NCBI GenBank assembly: GCA_949282135.1
Contig: CASDOR010000018.1
Location: 1 to 32,068 of the forward strand
Length of the DNA: 32,068 nucleotides
DNA from: an uncultured Christensenella sp.
GTDB lineage: Bacteria; Bacillota; Clostridia; Christensenellales; UBA1242
Direction of reading: 5' to 3'
Shown piece by piece: positions 24,880 to 32,068 of the stretch (its first letter is position 1; every line of letters starts with the position of its first letter). Under the pieces are notes generated by a model. The model ran no database searches, was not told the origin of the DNA, and saw only the letters and a program-made list of their open reading frames with translations. A program made the translations under genes and the position numbers.

Positions 24880-27276
24880 CTAACTTTTTACTATTTTTCT
24901 TTCTTTGTGTTCTTTTGTCTTTTTGACAGTGTAGTTAAATATTTTTTCAAATAACCATTTTAAAAGAGGATATAAGATACTAATACTTACAACTGAAATA
25001 GCTATGAAAAGTATGTCATAATTAGAAACTTTTAAGTATTCAAATAAATCTATAGGAATAACAATAAGAGCAAGGAAGCAGAAAAGTAGTAGAACAGATA
25101 ACATTATTCCTCTATACCAATTTAAAGGTAAGCATAGATTTAGTAAAATAAAGAACGCACCAAAAGTTGCAACACATGAAATTAATGTTGTCACCATTTC
25201 AATTTGAGAAGTCAATTCACAATAAATATAACATGCCATTGCACCTAAGAAAAGAATTAGTGCCCCAGGTAAAGCTTTAGATGCTAGGCTTGCAAGGAAT
25301 GATCCTTTAACTCTTTCTTTACTTGGCTGAAGAGCTAAGAAGAAAGCAGGGATTCCTATAAATAATGTTTCCCAAAGGAAAATATGAATAGGTTTTAAAG
25401 GATAAATATATCTTGCAGAAACAAGTGCAAATAGTGTCATAAACATTGTGAAAAAGGTTTTTGTTAAAAATAAGCTTGATGCCTTTGATATGTTATTAAT
25501 AACTCGTCTGCCTTCAGCTACAATACTTGGCATTGCAGAAAAATTGTTTTCTAGCATAATGAGATTACTAGCACTCCTTGTCGCTTCACTTCCACTTGCC
25601 ATAGCAATAGAGCAATCGGATTCCTTAAGTGCTAAAATATCATTAACTCCATCTCCTGTCATAGCAACCCTATGGCCACTAGCCTTAAGAGCTTTTACAA
25701 GTAAACTTTTTTGTTCAGGAGTAACTCTTCCAAAGACATTATACTTAGTTGCACATTCCATCACTTCTTCATCACTTAAATTTTCAAGGCTGATGCATTT
25801 ATCATAACCCATAACACCCACTTTCTTACTTATACTACTTACCGTATCAACGTTATCTCCTGAAATAATTTTTATTTCTACTTCATTTTTATTAAACCAC
25901 TCAATCGTCTCTTTAGCGTCTGGTCTGATATTGTCTTCTATAATAATTAATGCAATAGGAGTATTGCTTCTAGAGATGTTCTCATCAATATTTTTTTCTT
26001 TACTTTTACACAAAAGCAAAACTCTGAATCCATCTTGAGTTATACTTTTTATCGTCTGTTTAAGTTCTTTATCTAAATTTTCTTTTTCTGTTACAAATTC
26101 TGGAGCACCTAACATATATGTCCCAAATTTGCCACCAAATTCAACAGCGGAAAATTTTCTATCACTGCTAAATTCTACTACTTTTTTTACTTTGCCAGGT
26201 TCTATGTTTTCAGAAAAAAAATATTTGTCTAATGCAAGTGATGTTGAATTTTGTGATTTTGTTGCCATAGTGTACTGTTGCATGATTTTAAAAATTTCCT
26301 CTTTAGAACTGTCTAGAGGCAAAACATTTTTTACCGACATTGTCCCATCTGTTAAAGTCCCTGTTTTATCAAGACACAAAACATTTGTACGTGCCAGCAT
26401 TTCAATGCTATATAGATTTTGTACTAAGGTTTTCTTTTTTGCAAGATTAATAACTCCCACAACAAGAGAAACACTTGTAAGTAGAAACATTCCTACAGGT
26501 AACATACCAATGATTGATCCAGAGGTTCTTTCAATTGTCTCCGTAAGACCTATTTTACTCTTTAAATCGAAGAAGGTAAGTATACCAAGCGGAATTATTA
26601 TAATACCAACTGTTCTTATGATAAAGTTGAGTGTTTTTAAAATATCGCTTTGGTTTGTCTTTAACTGGCGAGCCTTTTTAATTAATGTCGAACTATATGT
26701 TTCAAGACCAACTTTTGTTGCAATTGCTTTACATGTCCCACTTACAACAAAGCTTCCCCCAAGAAGAAGATCGCCTTTTTGTTTTTTTATAGGTTTACTT
26801 TCACCAGTAAGCAAACTTTCATTCGTTTCCACTTCGCCTTCAAGAAGAACACAGTCCGCACAAACTTGATCTCCGTTTTTGATAAACACAATATCATCAA
26901 GCACGACTTTGTCTATGTCGATTTCTTGTTTTTGCCCATCACGGAGTACTTGGACTTTTGCTTTATTTATTACAGAAATACTATCAACCATTCTTTTTGC
27001 TTTAATTTCTTGAATAAGACCAATGAGTAAGTTACACATAAATATAAGCAAAAAAGAAATATTATTATAGCTTCCTATTCCAATTAAAACACCGGCAACT
27101 ATAAAACAAACAATATTTAGCCAAGTAAAAATATTTCCTAAAATTATTTTTGCATAAGATTTAGTTGTTTTTGTAAGAGTAGTATTTACTTGCCTATTCT
27201 TAATTCGTTCCTGAATCTCGCTGGATGTAAGTCCAATGTTAATGTCTATATTTTGATTAAAATTTGTTTCTTGCAT
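24880..27276 (-). CDS. P-type cation ATPase, CtpE-like
   Basis: 798 residues. The N-terminus GLTSSEIQERIKNRQVN, followed by IFTWLNIVCFIVAGVLIG, resembles the CtpE group (calcium uptake in Mycobacterium). Actuator domain with TGES near 157; fourth membrane helix with PVGM where calcium pumps have PEGL; phosphorylation site DKTGTLTDG with D303; hinge MTGDGVNDILAL near 541. Membrane helices: two near 45-90, two near 215-275, and about six after 590. It uses ATP to move a cation across the membrane; the ion is not proven by sequence. ATG is preceded by AGAGGA. It lies 47 bp after the tetR-type gene, likely in one operon. It is leftward, against its neighbours. Confidence 0.88.
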   Translation of the reverse strand: MQETNFNQNIDINIGLTSSEIQERIKNRQVNTTLTKTTKSYAKIILGNIFTWLNIVCFIVAGVLIGIGSYNNISFLLIFMCNLLIGLIQEIKAKRMVDSISVINKAKVQVLRDGQKQEIDIDKVVLDDIVFIKNGDQVCADCVLLEGEVETNESLLTGESKPIKKQKGDLLLGGSFVVSGTCKAIATKVGLETYSSTLIKKARQLKTNQSDILKTLNFIIRTVGIIIIPLGILTFFDLKSKIGLTETIERTSGSIIGMLPVGMFLLTSVSLVVGVINLAKKKTLVQNLYSIEMLARTNVLCLDKTGTLTDGTMSVKNVLPLDSSKEEIFKIMQQYTMATKSQNSTSLALDKYFFSENIEPGKVKKVVEFSSDRKFSAVEFGGKFGTYMLGAPEFVTEKENLDKELKQTIKSITQDGFRVLLLCKSKEKNIDENISRSNTPIALIIIEDNIRPDAKETIEWFNKNEVEIKIISGDNVDTVSSISKKVGVMGYDKCISLENLSDEEVMECATKYNVFGRVTPEQKSLLVKALKASGHRVAMTGDGVNDILALKESDCSIAMASGSEATRSASNLIMLENNFSAMPSIVAEGRRVINNISKASSLFLTKTFFTMFMTLFALVSARYIYPLKPIHIFLWETLFIGIPAFFLALQPSKERVKGSFLASLASKALPGALILFLGAMACYIYCELTSQIEMVTTLISCVATFGAFFILLNLCLPLNWYRGIMLSVLLLFCFLALIVIPIDLFEYLKVSNYDILFIAISVVSISILYPLLKWLFEKIFNYTVKKTKEHKERKIVKS

Positions 27277-27323
27277 AACATCCTCTAATTATTAGTATAG
27301 TCAAAAGTAATTTCAATTTGTAA

Positions 27324-27911
27324 CTAGTTTAATTGCTTAACAACGCAAGAGCAAAGGTCTTCTATGAAGTTTTTTGCTTCATCACTATCAAGATCATACT
27401 CTCCGTCTACTTCTTCACTAAGGCTGCATATAATTCCGTTAAATGCAAAATTTATATTTGTATCATCAATTTTAAATAAAGTGCCTTCTTCCTCGCCTTT
27501 TTCACAAATGCTAGTAAAAAGAGTAAGAATAACCTCTTTACATTTGTAAAGCATCTCAGTAATAGTATCTGCATTTTCTTCTGTTAAAAAAGGGGCATAA
27601 TTATCTAAAAAGGTCCAAGGCATGACCATCCAAAAGTTAGCTTTCATTGTAATAATAACCGCCTTAATAAAGACTTTTAAGCTCGTCCGGAAAGTCGAAA
27701 TCTTAAAACTGTTAGAGAAAAACTTTATCATTCGATTTAGATAGTAGATTATGCTGCTGAATACCATCTCGTCTTTACTAGAAAAATATTCGTATATAGT
27801 ACTCTTGCCCATATCACATCTTTTTGCTACGTCCGACAAAGTAATAGACTTATAGTCCACTCGGTCGTTAAGCATTGATAGAACCTCTTCATATATTAAT
27901 TCTTTCTTCAT
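27324..27911 (-). CDS. TetR/AcrR-family transcriptional regulator
   Basis: 195 residues. Residues ~8-55 form the TetR DNA-binding domain (VLSMLNDRVDYKSITLSDVAKRCDMGKSTIYEYFSSKDEMV). The rest is a helical ligand domain with an acidic C-terminus and no named ligand. The gene leads the two-gene unit with the P-type ATPase and is divergent from pyk. An inverted repeat between its predicted transcription start and start codon suggests self-repression, with the ATPase as the likely co-regulated target. ATG is preceded by GAGGGGAC. Confidence 0.88.
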   Translation of the reverse strand: MKKELIYEEVLSMLNDRVDYKSITLSDVAKRCDMGKSTIYEYFSSKDEMVFSSIIYYLNRMIKFFSNSFKISTFRTSLKVFIKAVIITMKANFWMVMPWTFLDNYAPFLTEENADTITEMLYKCKEVILTLFTSICEKGEEEGTLFKIDDTNINFAFNGIICSLSEEVDGEYDLDSDEAKNFIEDLCSCVVKQLN

Positions 27912-27913
27912 TT

Positions 27914-27948
27914 TTATCTCGTCCCCTCGGTTTTATGAGATAATTATA
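27914..27948 (-). promoter_or_regulatory. tetR promoter with candidate operator
   Basis: Minus strand -10 TATAAT lies at 27943-27948. TTATCTC (27914-27920) and GAGATAA (27937-27943) are perfectly complementary arms 16 bp apart that cover the stretch from the -10 edge to the ribosome site, the usual place for TetR operators. Confidence 0.5.
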
Positions 27949-28020
27949 CACAACAAAGAAAAAAAAGTAAAATAAAAATAAAAATTATTGGTCGCCTTTT
28001 TAAAAATTCTTTTATTTTGC

Positions 28021-28049
28021 TAGATAAATGGCAAAAAAACATATATAAT
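28021..28049 (+). promoter_or_regulatory. Probable pyk promoter
   Basis: -10 TATAAT (28044-28049), 17-bp spacer, weak -35 TAGATA (28021-28026). The AAGGAGAG ribosome site and ATG follow. Confidence 0.5.
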
Positions 28050-28071
28050 AACTCATATTAAGGAGAGAAAA

Positions 28072-29484
28072 ATGAGAAAAACTAAAATCGTGTGTACTCT
28101 TGGACCTTCGACTAATGAGTATGAAAGTATTGTAAGACTAATAAAGTCTGGAATGAATGTAGCTCGCCTAAATATGAGTCATGGAGATTTAAGTAGTCAT
28201 CAACATACCCTTGATTTAGTAGTGCGGGCGAGAGAAGAATTAAAAGTGCCTGTTGCAATTATGGTAGACACTTGTGGTCCAGAACTGAGGATAGGTAATT
28301 TTGAAAATCATAAGATAACTCTTAAAAAAGGTGATGAGTTTATTTTTACAACTAAAGACGTTATAGGGACACAAAAAGTTGTTTCCTGCAAATATAACGA
28401 ACTTTTGACTATTTTAAAACCTCATCAAAAAATGTATGCCAATAATGGCTTGCTTGAATTTGTCATAAAAGACATTACAGATACGGATATAATTTGTAAA
28501 GTTGTTGTTGGAGGAGATTTAAGCGACCATAAGAGCATTTCTATACCAAGAATAAGACTTCCTTTACCTTTCATTAGTGAAAAAGATGAAAAGAATATAG
28601 AGTTTGCAGCAAAAAATAATGTCGAATATATTTCTGCATCTTTTGTAAGCAGTAAGGAAGATGTCCTAAAAATGCGTGAATGCATAAAAAAGTATGGCGG
28701 AAATCAAGAAATTATTTCAAAAATTGAAAGTTTAGAAGGAATAAAAAATTTAGATAGCATAATTGAGAGTAGTGACGGAATAATGGTAGCACGTGGAGAT
28801 ATGGGGACTGAAATTAATATAGAGCAAATTCCAGCTGTCCAAAAAAGTATGATTCAAAAATGTATACAAGGTGGTAAGAAAGTAATTGTAGCTACGGAGA
28901 TGCTAGAGAGTATGATTTACAAAAGGCGTCCTACAAGGGCAGAGACTACAGACGTTGCTCAAGCTATTTATGATAAGTCTGGGGCGACAATGCTATCTGG
29001 CGAAACTGCTTCTGGAAGTTTCCCCTTTGAAGCAACTTTGACGATGGCTAGAATTGCTAATGCTACCGAAAAAATCATTAATTATGATGCTGAGTTTTTG
29101 TCAAATTTTAAAAGTGCACATGAAAATTTAAATGCAATATCATATTCTGCTTGTGCAACCTCTCGTGCGGTCGGTGCTAAAGCGGTAGTTTGCTATACAG
29201 ATAAAGGTAAGACTGCAAATATGATTTCACGATTTAGACCAAAGGCTCCTATTATTGCCATTACTCATGATAATTCAACCTATAATAAGCTTGCACTTAC
29301 CTGGGGTGTAGTGCCAGTAATTGTAAAAGAGCAAAAAACAATTGATGATATGTTAAAGACTGCAAACCAAATTGTTAAGGATTTAAAACTAGCAAAAGAG
29401 GGAGATAAAATCATTGTGACTTTAGGCATACCTACGAGTGAAAAAGGGACAACTAATGCTGTCCATATTTACGAAATCAAATAA
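28072..29484 (+). CDS. pyk: Pyruvate kinase
   Basis: 470 residues, the compact form without the C-terminal PEP-utiliser-like extension of Bacillus. It makes pyruvate and ATP from phosphoenolpyruvate and ADP in glycolysis. MRKTKIVCTLGPSTNEYE and GMNVARLNMSHG open the barrel; the active-site signature IISKIESLEGI is at about 214-224, then GIMVARGDMGTEI; TRAETTDVAQAIYDKSGATMLSGETASG covers a further conserved block. The C-terminal domain ends with GTTNAVHIYEIK. It is divergent from the tetR-type gene. No terminator is obvious before the peptidase pseudogene, whose promoter overlaps the pyk stop. Confidence 0.97.
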   Translation: MRKTKIVCTLGPSTNEYESIVRLIKSGMNVARLNMSHGDLSSHQHTLDLVVRAREELKVPVAIMVDTCGPELRIGNFENHKITLKKGDEFIFTTKDVIGTQKVVSCKYNELLTILKPHQKMYANNGLLEFVIKDITDTDIICKVVVGGDLSDHKSISIPRIRLPLPFISEKDEKNIEFAAKNNVEYISASFVSSKEDVLKMRECIKKYGGNQEIISKIESLEGIKNLDSIIESSDGIMVARGDMGTEINIEQIPAVQKSMIQKCIQGGKKVIVATEMLESMIYKRRPTRAETTDVAQAIYDKSGATMLSGETASGSFPFEATLTMARIANATEKIINYDAEFLSNFKSAHENLNAISYSACATSRAVGAKAVVCYTDKGKTANMISRFRPKAPIIAITHDNSTYNKLALTWGVVPVIVKEQKTIDDMLKTANQIVKDLKLAKEGDKIIVTLGIPTSEKGTTNAVHIYEIK

Positions 29485-29487
29485 TTG

Positions 29488-29496
29488 TGTTATAAT
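29488..29496 (+). promoter_or_regulatory. Extended -10 promoter of the S41 pseudogene
   Basis: TGTTATAAT, perfect -10 with TG extension, just after the pyk stop. AGGGAG ribosome site and ATG (29515) follow. Confidence 0.5.
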
Positions 29497-29514
29497 AAGC
29501 ATAGGGAGAAAAGT

Positions 29515-30586
29515 ATGGAAGTAAAACACCTATTAACTCAGAGATATTTGCAAAATAAAGAAATTCAAAAGGAATATAATTCCCTTAAAACGTACGAAGA
29601 GAAACTTGAATTTGTTTATAATATTTTAAAACAAACTTAAGAAAAAACTCTAGATTTTAAGCAAAATGATTATTTTACAAATACTTCAATTGATGATTTG
29701 GAAGAGTCTCTTAAAAAGTACCTAATTTGGACGATTTCAGTTTTTTAAACTTTGTGAACGATAAGGTCATTAAACCTATAAACAATGATATTGCTCATGT
29801 GCGTCTTGACATAAAAACATCAAATATCGCAAATGATGAGTTAAATGATAGTAATGAGAAAACTAGTGAAAACATAGTTAAAAAAGAAACAACGCGAAGC
29901 GAAAATGCGGAAAACAAAGAGAAAAATATTACATTTAAAAAAGCAGACGACAAAACTCTAGTTATCAAGATAAAAAGCTTTAAAAAGAAGTACTTAGAAG
30001 ACGATCAAAAGACTATTGAAGAAATTAAAAATCTTGAAAAAACAGAAGACCTCTCTAACGTGATTTTTGATATTAGGGGAAATGATGGAGGGACTGATGA
30101 ATATTCAACTCTTTTTTCCGCCTTTGCAAATAAAGATGTTATAGAAGACTCTAGCTTTAAAAACACTATTAGTGGTGATATTGATAGTTATAAAAACACC
30201 ATTGTAAAAAAAGGGACAGATAAGGAGTATAATAGGTACCTACTTGTTGATAAAGATTGTTATTCTACAGCAGATGCTTTTGCAAGAAATTTTAAGAAAA
30301 CTAATTTTGCAACACTAGTTGGAGAAACAACAAAAGGTGAGGGCTTTGGATTTACACCTTTTAAATGTGAACTAGCATCTTTTGGTAATGCTATTAAAGG
30401 AGATAAAAAGTTAGAAAACGTAACTATCTATTTTCCTATTGAATGCCCAGTTAATGAAAAAGAAAAAGAGGATTTCAGTGAATTTATACTAAACCTAATA
30501 TAAAATGTAATTCCGAAGATGCACTAAAAGTAGCATTAAATCACATAAAAAATAGAACAAAAGAAATGGATGAAAATGTAATGTAA
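29515..30586 (+). pseudogene. S41-family peptidase, broken by stop and frameshifts
   Basis: Three pieces in different frames read as one protein. Piece 1 starts at ATG 29515 (MEVKHLLTQRYLQNKEIQKE) and hits an in-frame TAA at 29638-29640; the frame continues sensibly to about 29712 (SIDDLEESLKK). A one-base loss in the A-run at 29713-29717 then moves it to the main frame (VPNLDDFSFLNFVNDKV), which carries S41 hallmarks VIFDIRGNDGG and YSTADAFARNF...LVGETTKGEG, with a serine where the catalytic one is expected. A second shift near 30483-30488 leads to the natural-looking end KPNIKCNSEDALKVALNHIK, stop at 30584. No signal peptide. With its promoter intact, decay is probably recent. Confidence 0.8.
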
Positions 30587-30641
30587 ATGTGATTTATGCA
30601 AATATTTGCAAGCAAAACACACACTATTTAATTAAAGATAA

Positions 30642-30670
30642 TTGACAGTATTTTAAATTTGTCATATAAT
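30642..30670 (+). promoter_or_regulatory. Perfect-consensus promoter of the VUT-like gene
   Basis: TTGACA (30642-30647), 17-bp spacer, TATAAT (30665-30670). The leader is about 34 bases, too short for and unlike a preQ1 riboswitch. Confidence 0.8.
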
Positions 30671-30710
30671 ACTCATGAGAATATTATAATTTATTTTGGA
30701 GGGATATTTA

Positions 30711-31496
30711 ATGTTATTTTTAAATATGACAGCAATTAGTTGGACATCAATATTTTTGTTTTTAGTTTTAGCGCTTCTTGGGATTTGGGTAGCATATAGT
30801 TTTTTAAATAAAAATGGATTGTTTTTATTTTCAATACTTGCAGTAATGCTAACTTTCTTACTTCCTGCGGCAGACTTTTTTGGATATGCGATTCCTATGT
30901 CTGCAATACTTATGCCTCTAGTGTATTTTTCAATGCTCGTTGTTTATGAAAAATTTGGCAAGTTAGAGGCTAAGAGATTATTTATTTACATACTATGTGA
31001 AATATGTACGTATGTAGTAAGCCTTTTCTTTGTAATGGCATATATGGATGCAATTTCTTCTGGGAGTGCTCTTACTTGGGGAATTTTAGGCTCAAGTATA
31101 AGTCAGCTCATTGCTTTTGTTCTTGTTGTTTTCTTATCAAATTTCCTTGTGGAAAAATTTCCTATCAAAAAGGAACATAGATATCTTAGAAGATCAATAC
31201 TTGGCACAATAGCAAGTGCTATAGATTTGCTTATTGTCATTATGTTAGGTGGCATTGGAGTTTTAGGCTTTGTTGACATGCTTATCGTTTTTGCAATGAG
31301 CTTAGTTTTAGTGTCTGGTACTAGTTTTGCAGTTTGTTACTTAAGAAAATTTTTAAATAGAGAGCCTGCCACTAAAATGGATGATGTTAAAACCAATGAA
31401 AGTAGCACTGAAGAATCAGAGAATAGGGAAGACGTCAAAAGTGATGAACAAGAAAATGTTGAAGTAGAAATAGAAAATGAAGATAAAGAAAATTAA
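30711..31496 (+). CDS. VUT-family membrane protein, possible queuosine-precursor transporter
   Basis: 261 residues from ATG at 30711; a TTG start at 30696 would overlap the GGAGGG ribosome site (30698-30703). About six or seven hydrophobic segments up to residue ~215, then a strongly acidic hydrophilic tail (about 220-261, Glu/Asp/Asn/Ser). The paired pattern ISQLIAFVLVVFLSNF and LRRSILGTIASAIDLLIVIMLGGIG resembles the VUT (YhhQ, DUF165) fold, where a helix of this type follows an arginine. YhhQ imports queuine precursors; queH in the same window fits that. The match is by eye and moderate, so another small membrane family is possible. The acidic tail is not typical. Confidence 0.5.
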   Translation: MLFLNMTAISWTSIFLFLVLALLGIWVAYSFLNKNGLFLFSILAVMLTFLLPAADFFGYAIPMSAILMPLVYFSMLVVYEKFGKLEAKRLFIYILCEICTYVVSLFFVMAYMDAISSGSALTWGILGSSISQLIAFVLVVFLSNFLVEKFPIKKEHRYLRRSILGTIASAIDLLIVIMLGGIGVLGFVDMLIVFAMSLVLVSGTSFAVCYLRKFLNREPATKMDDVKTNESSTEESENREDVKSDEQENVEVEIENEDKEN

Positions 31497-31505
31497 ATAA
31501 AACAC

Positions 31506-31534
31506 TTGATTTATATCTTGTTTTTGATTATACT
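31506..31534 (+). promoter_or_regulatory. tRNA-Val promoter
   Basis: -35 TTGATT (31506-31511), 17-bp spacer, -10 TATACT (31529-31534). Start about 13 bases before the mature tRNA. Confidence 0.65.
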
Positions 31535-31553
31535 AGTCATAGTCAAAACAAGA

Positions 31554-31629
31554 GGGCAATTAACTCAGTTGGTAGAGTGTCACCTTGACGTGGTGAAAGT
31601 CAGGAGTTCGAGTCTCTTATTGCCCACCA
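31554..31629 (+). tRNA. tRNA-Val (anticodon GAC)
   Basis: 76 bases with encoded CCA. Acceptor stem GGGCAAT/ATTGCCC and D-stem ACTC/GAGT pair perfectly; anticodon stem TCACC/GGTGA with loop TTGACGT gives anticodon GAC; T-stem AGGAG/CTCTT with one G-U and loop TTCGAGT. It stands alone, with its own promoter and terminator. Confidence 0.97.
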
Positions 31630-31648
31630 TATGAAATTTTAAAATTAG

Positions 31649-31680
31649 GACCTCTCAAGTTAGTTTGAGGGGTTTTTATT
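31649..31680 (+). terminator. tRNA-Val terminator
   Basis: ACCTCTCAA (31650-31658) pairs with TTGAGGGGT with one G-U and a 6-base loop, then TTTT. Confidence 0.85.
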
Positions 31681-31804
31681 TGTTAAAATTATGTTTAAGA
31701 AAATGTAAGATTATTAAATATGCGGCTTAAACTAGACAAAAAATAATAAATATTGTAATACTACTATTAGAGAAATATGAGTTTTATAAGAAGGGAAATT
31801 AAAA

Positions 31805-32068
31805 ATGTATAATGAACTTACTGAGAGTGATATCAAAAAAATGCAAGAAGAAATTGATTATCGTATGACTGTTGTGAGACCAAGAATTACTAGAGATATA
31901 GTTGAAGCAAAAGCGCATGGAGATTTAAGTGAAAATGCCGAATATCGTGCTTCAAAACGTGAAAATGGGCAAAACGAGGGAAGAATAGAGTATTTGCAGG
32001 CTATGATAAGGACTGCAAAAATTATTAAACCAAATGAAAACAAGAATGAAGTAGGCATATTTGATAAA
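31805..32068 (+). CDS. greA: Transcription elongation factor GreA, 3' end missing
   Basis: The first 88 codons, open to the window edge; full GreA is about 157 residues. It opens MYNELTESDIKKMQEEIDYR and holds the N-terminal coiled-coil motif EAKAHGDLSENAEYRASKRE (about 39-58) whose acidic tip enters the RNA polymerase channel and stimulates cleavage of backtracked RNA. GRIEYLQAMIRTAKII continues the hairpin. AAGGG precedes the ATG. It is downstream of tRNA-Val and its terminator. Confidence 0.95.
   Translation, partial: MYNELTESDIKKMQEEIDYRMTVVRPRITRDIVEAKAHGDLSENAEYRASKRENGQNEGRIEYLQAMIRTAKIIKPNENKNEVGIFDK

Noticed and set aside
29713..29718. Programmed -1 frameshift in the S41 gene
   Set aside because: The run has only five A before G, not a canonical slippery heptamer, and a separate in-frame stop and a further shift also break the gene.
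30671..30710. preQ1 riboswitch upstream of the VUT-like gene
   Set aside because: The ~34-base leader shows no stem-loop with an A-rich tail pairing to the loop.

Overview
The window is an A+T-rich (roughly 70% A+T by eye) piece of a Bacillota chromosome around the replication origin. It carries the conserved set rpmH-rnpA-yidD-yidC-jag, mnmE-mnmG-rsmG-parA-parB, dnaA, dnaN, recF, gyrB and gyrA, plus four parS sites. The sporulation genes yabP and yabQ, with a short divIC-like gene behind gyrA, point to a spore-forming or formerly spore-forming lineage, most likely Clostridia. No species can be named from sequence alone.

Layout. 1-1623 has no gene. It holds a degenerate TAGN tetranucleotide tract, four parS sites and an inverted pair of exact DnaA boxes; one parS lies in the loop-side half of the parB terminator hairpin. 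1624-7814 is a leftward group: an XRE regulator, mnmE, mnmG, rsmG, parA, parB. At 7981-8682 a rightward gene encodes a membrane protein with a SHOCT tail. 8785-11407 is the leftward rpmH-rnpA-yidD-yidC-jag operon. 11687-12409 is an unrecognised leftward gene with its own promoter and terminator. 12510-15367 holds dnaN and dnaA, both leftward, with a 392-bp gap rich in DnaA boxes between them. From 15640 recF, gyrB and gyrA run rightward. In the usual Bacillota order dnaA-dnaN-recF-gyrB-gyrA all point the same way, so here dnaA-dnaN is inverted relative to recF-gyr and the leading-strand switch falls between dnaA and recF.

21698-24523 holds yabP-yabQ, a divIC-like gene, two small membrane proteins and queH, each set off by clear promoters and terminators. 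24880-27911 is a leftward TetR regulator plus CtpE-like P-type ATPase pair. 28072-29484 is pyruvate kinase, then an S41 peptidase pseudogene with at least three lesions, a VUT-like (possible queuosine-precursor) transporter, tRNA-Val(GAC), and the first 88 codons of greA, cut by the window edge.

Most of the window is core replication, segregation, tRNA modification and membrane-insertion machinery. I see no clear new defence or mobile system. The items most worth a second look are the origin architecture (parS next to DnaA boxes, inverted dnaA-dnaN), the unknown gene beside dnaN, predicted leaderless promoters at mnmE, recF and queH, an 11-bp T7 tandem repeat inside yabQ, a perfect inverted repeat over the XRE gene's promoter and start codon, and an enlarged external loop in YidC.
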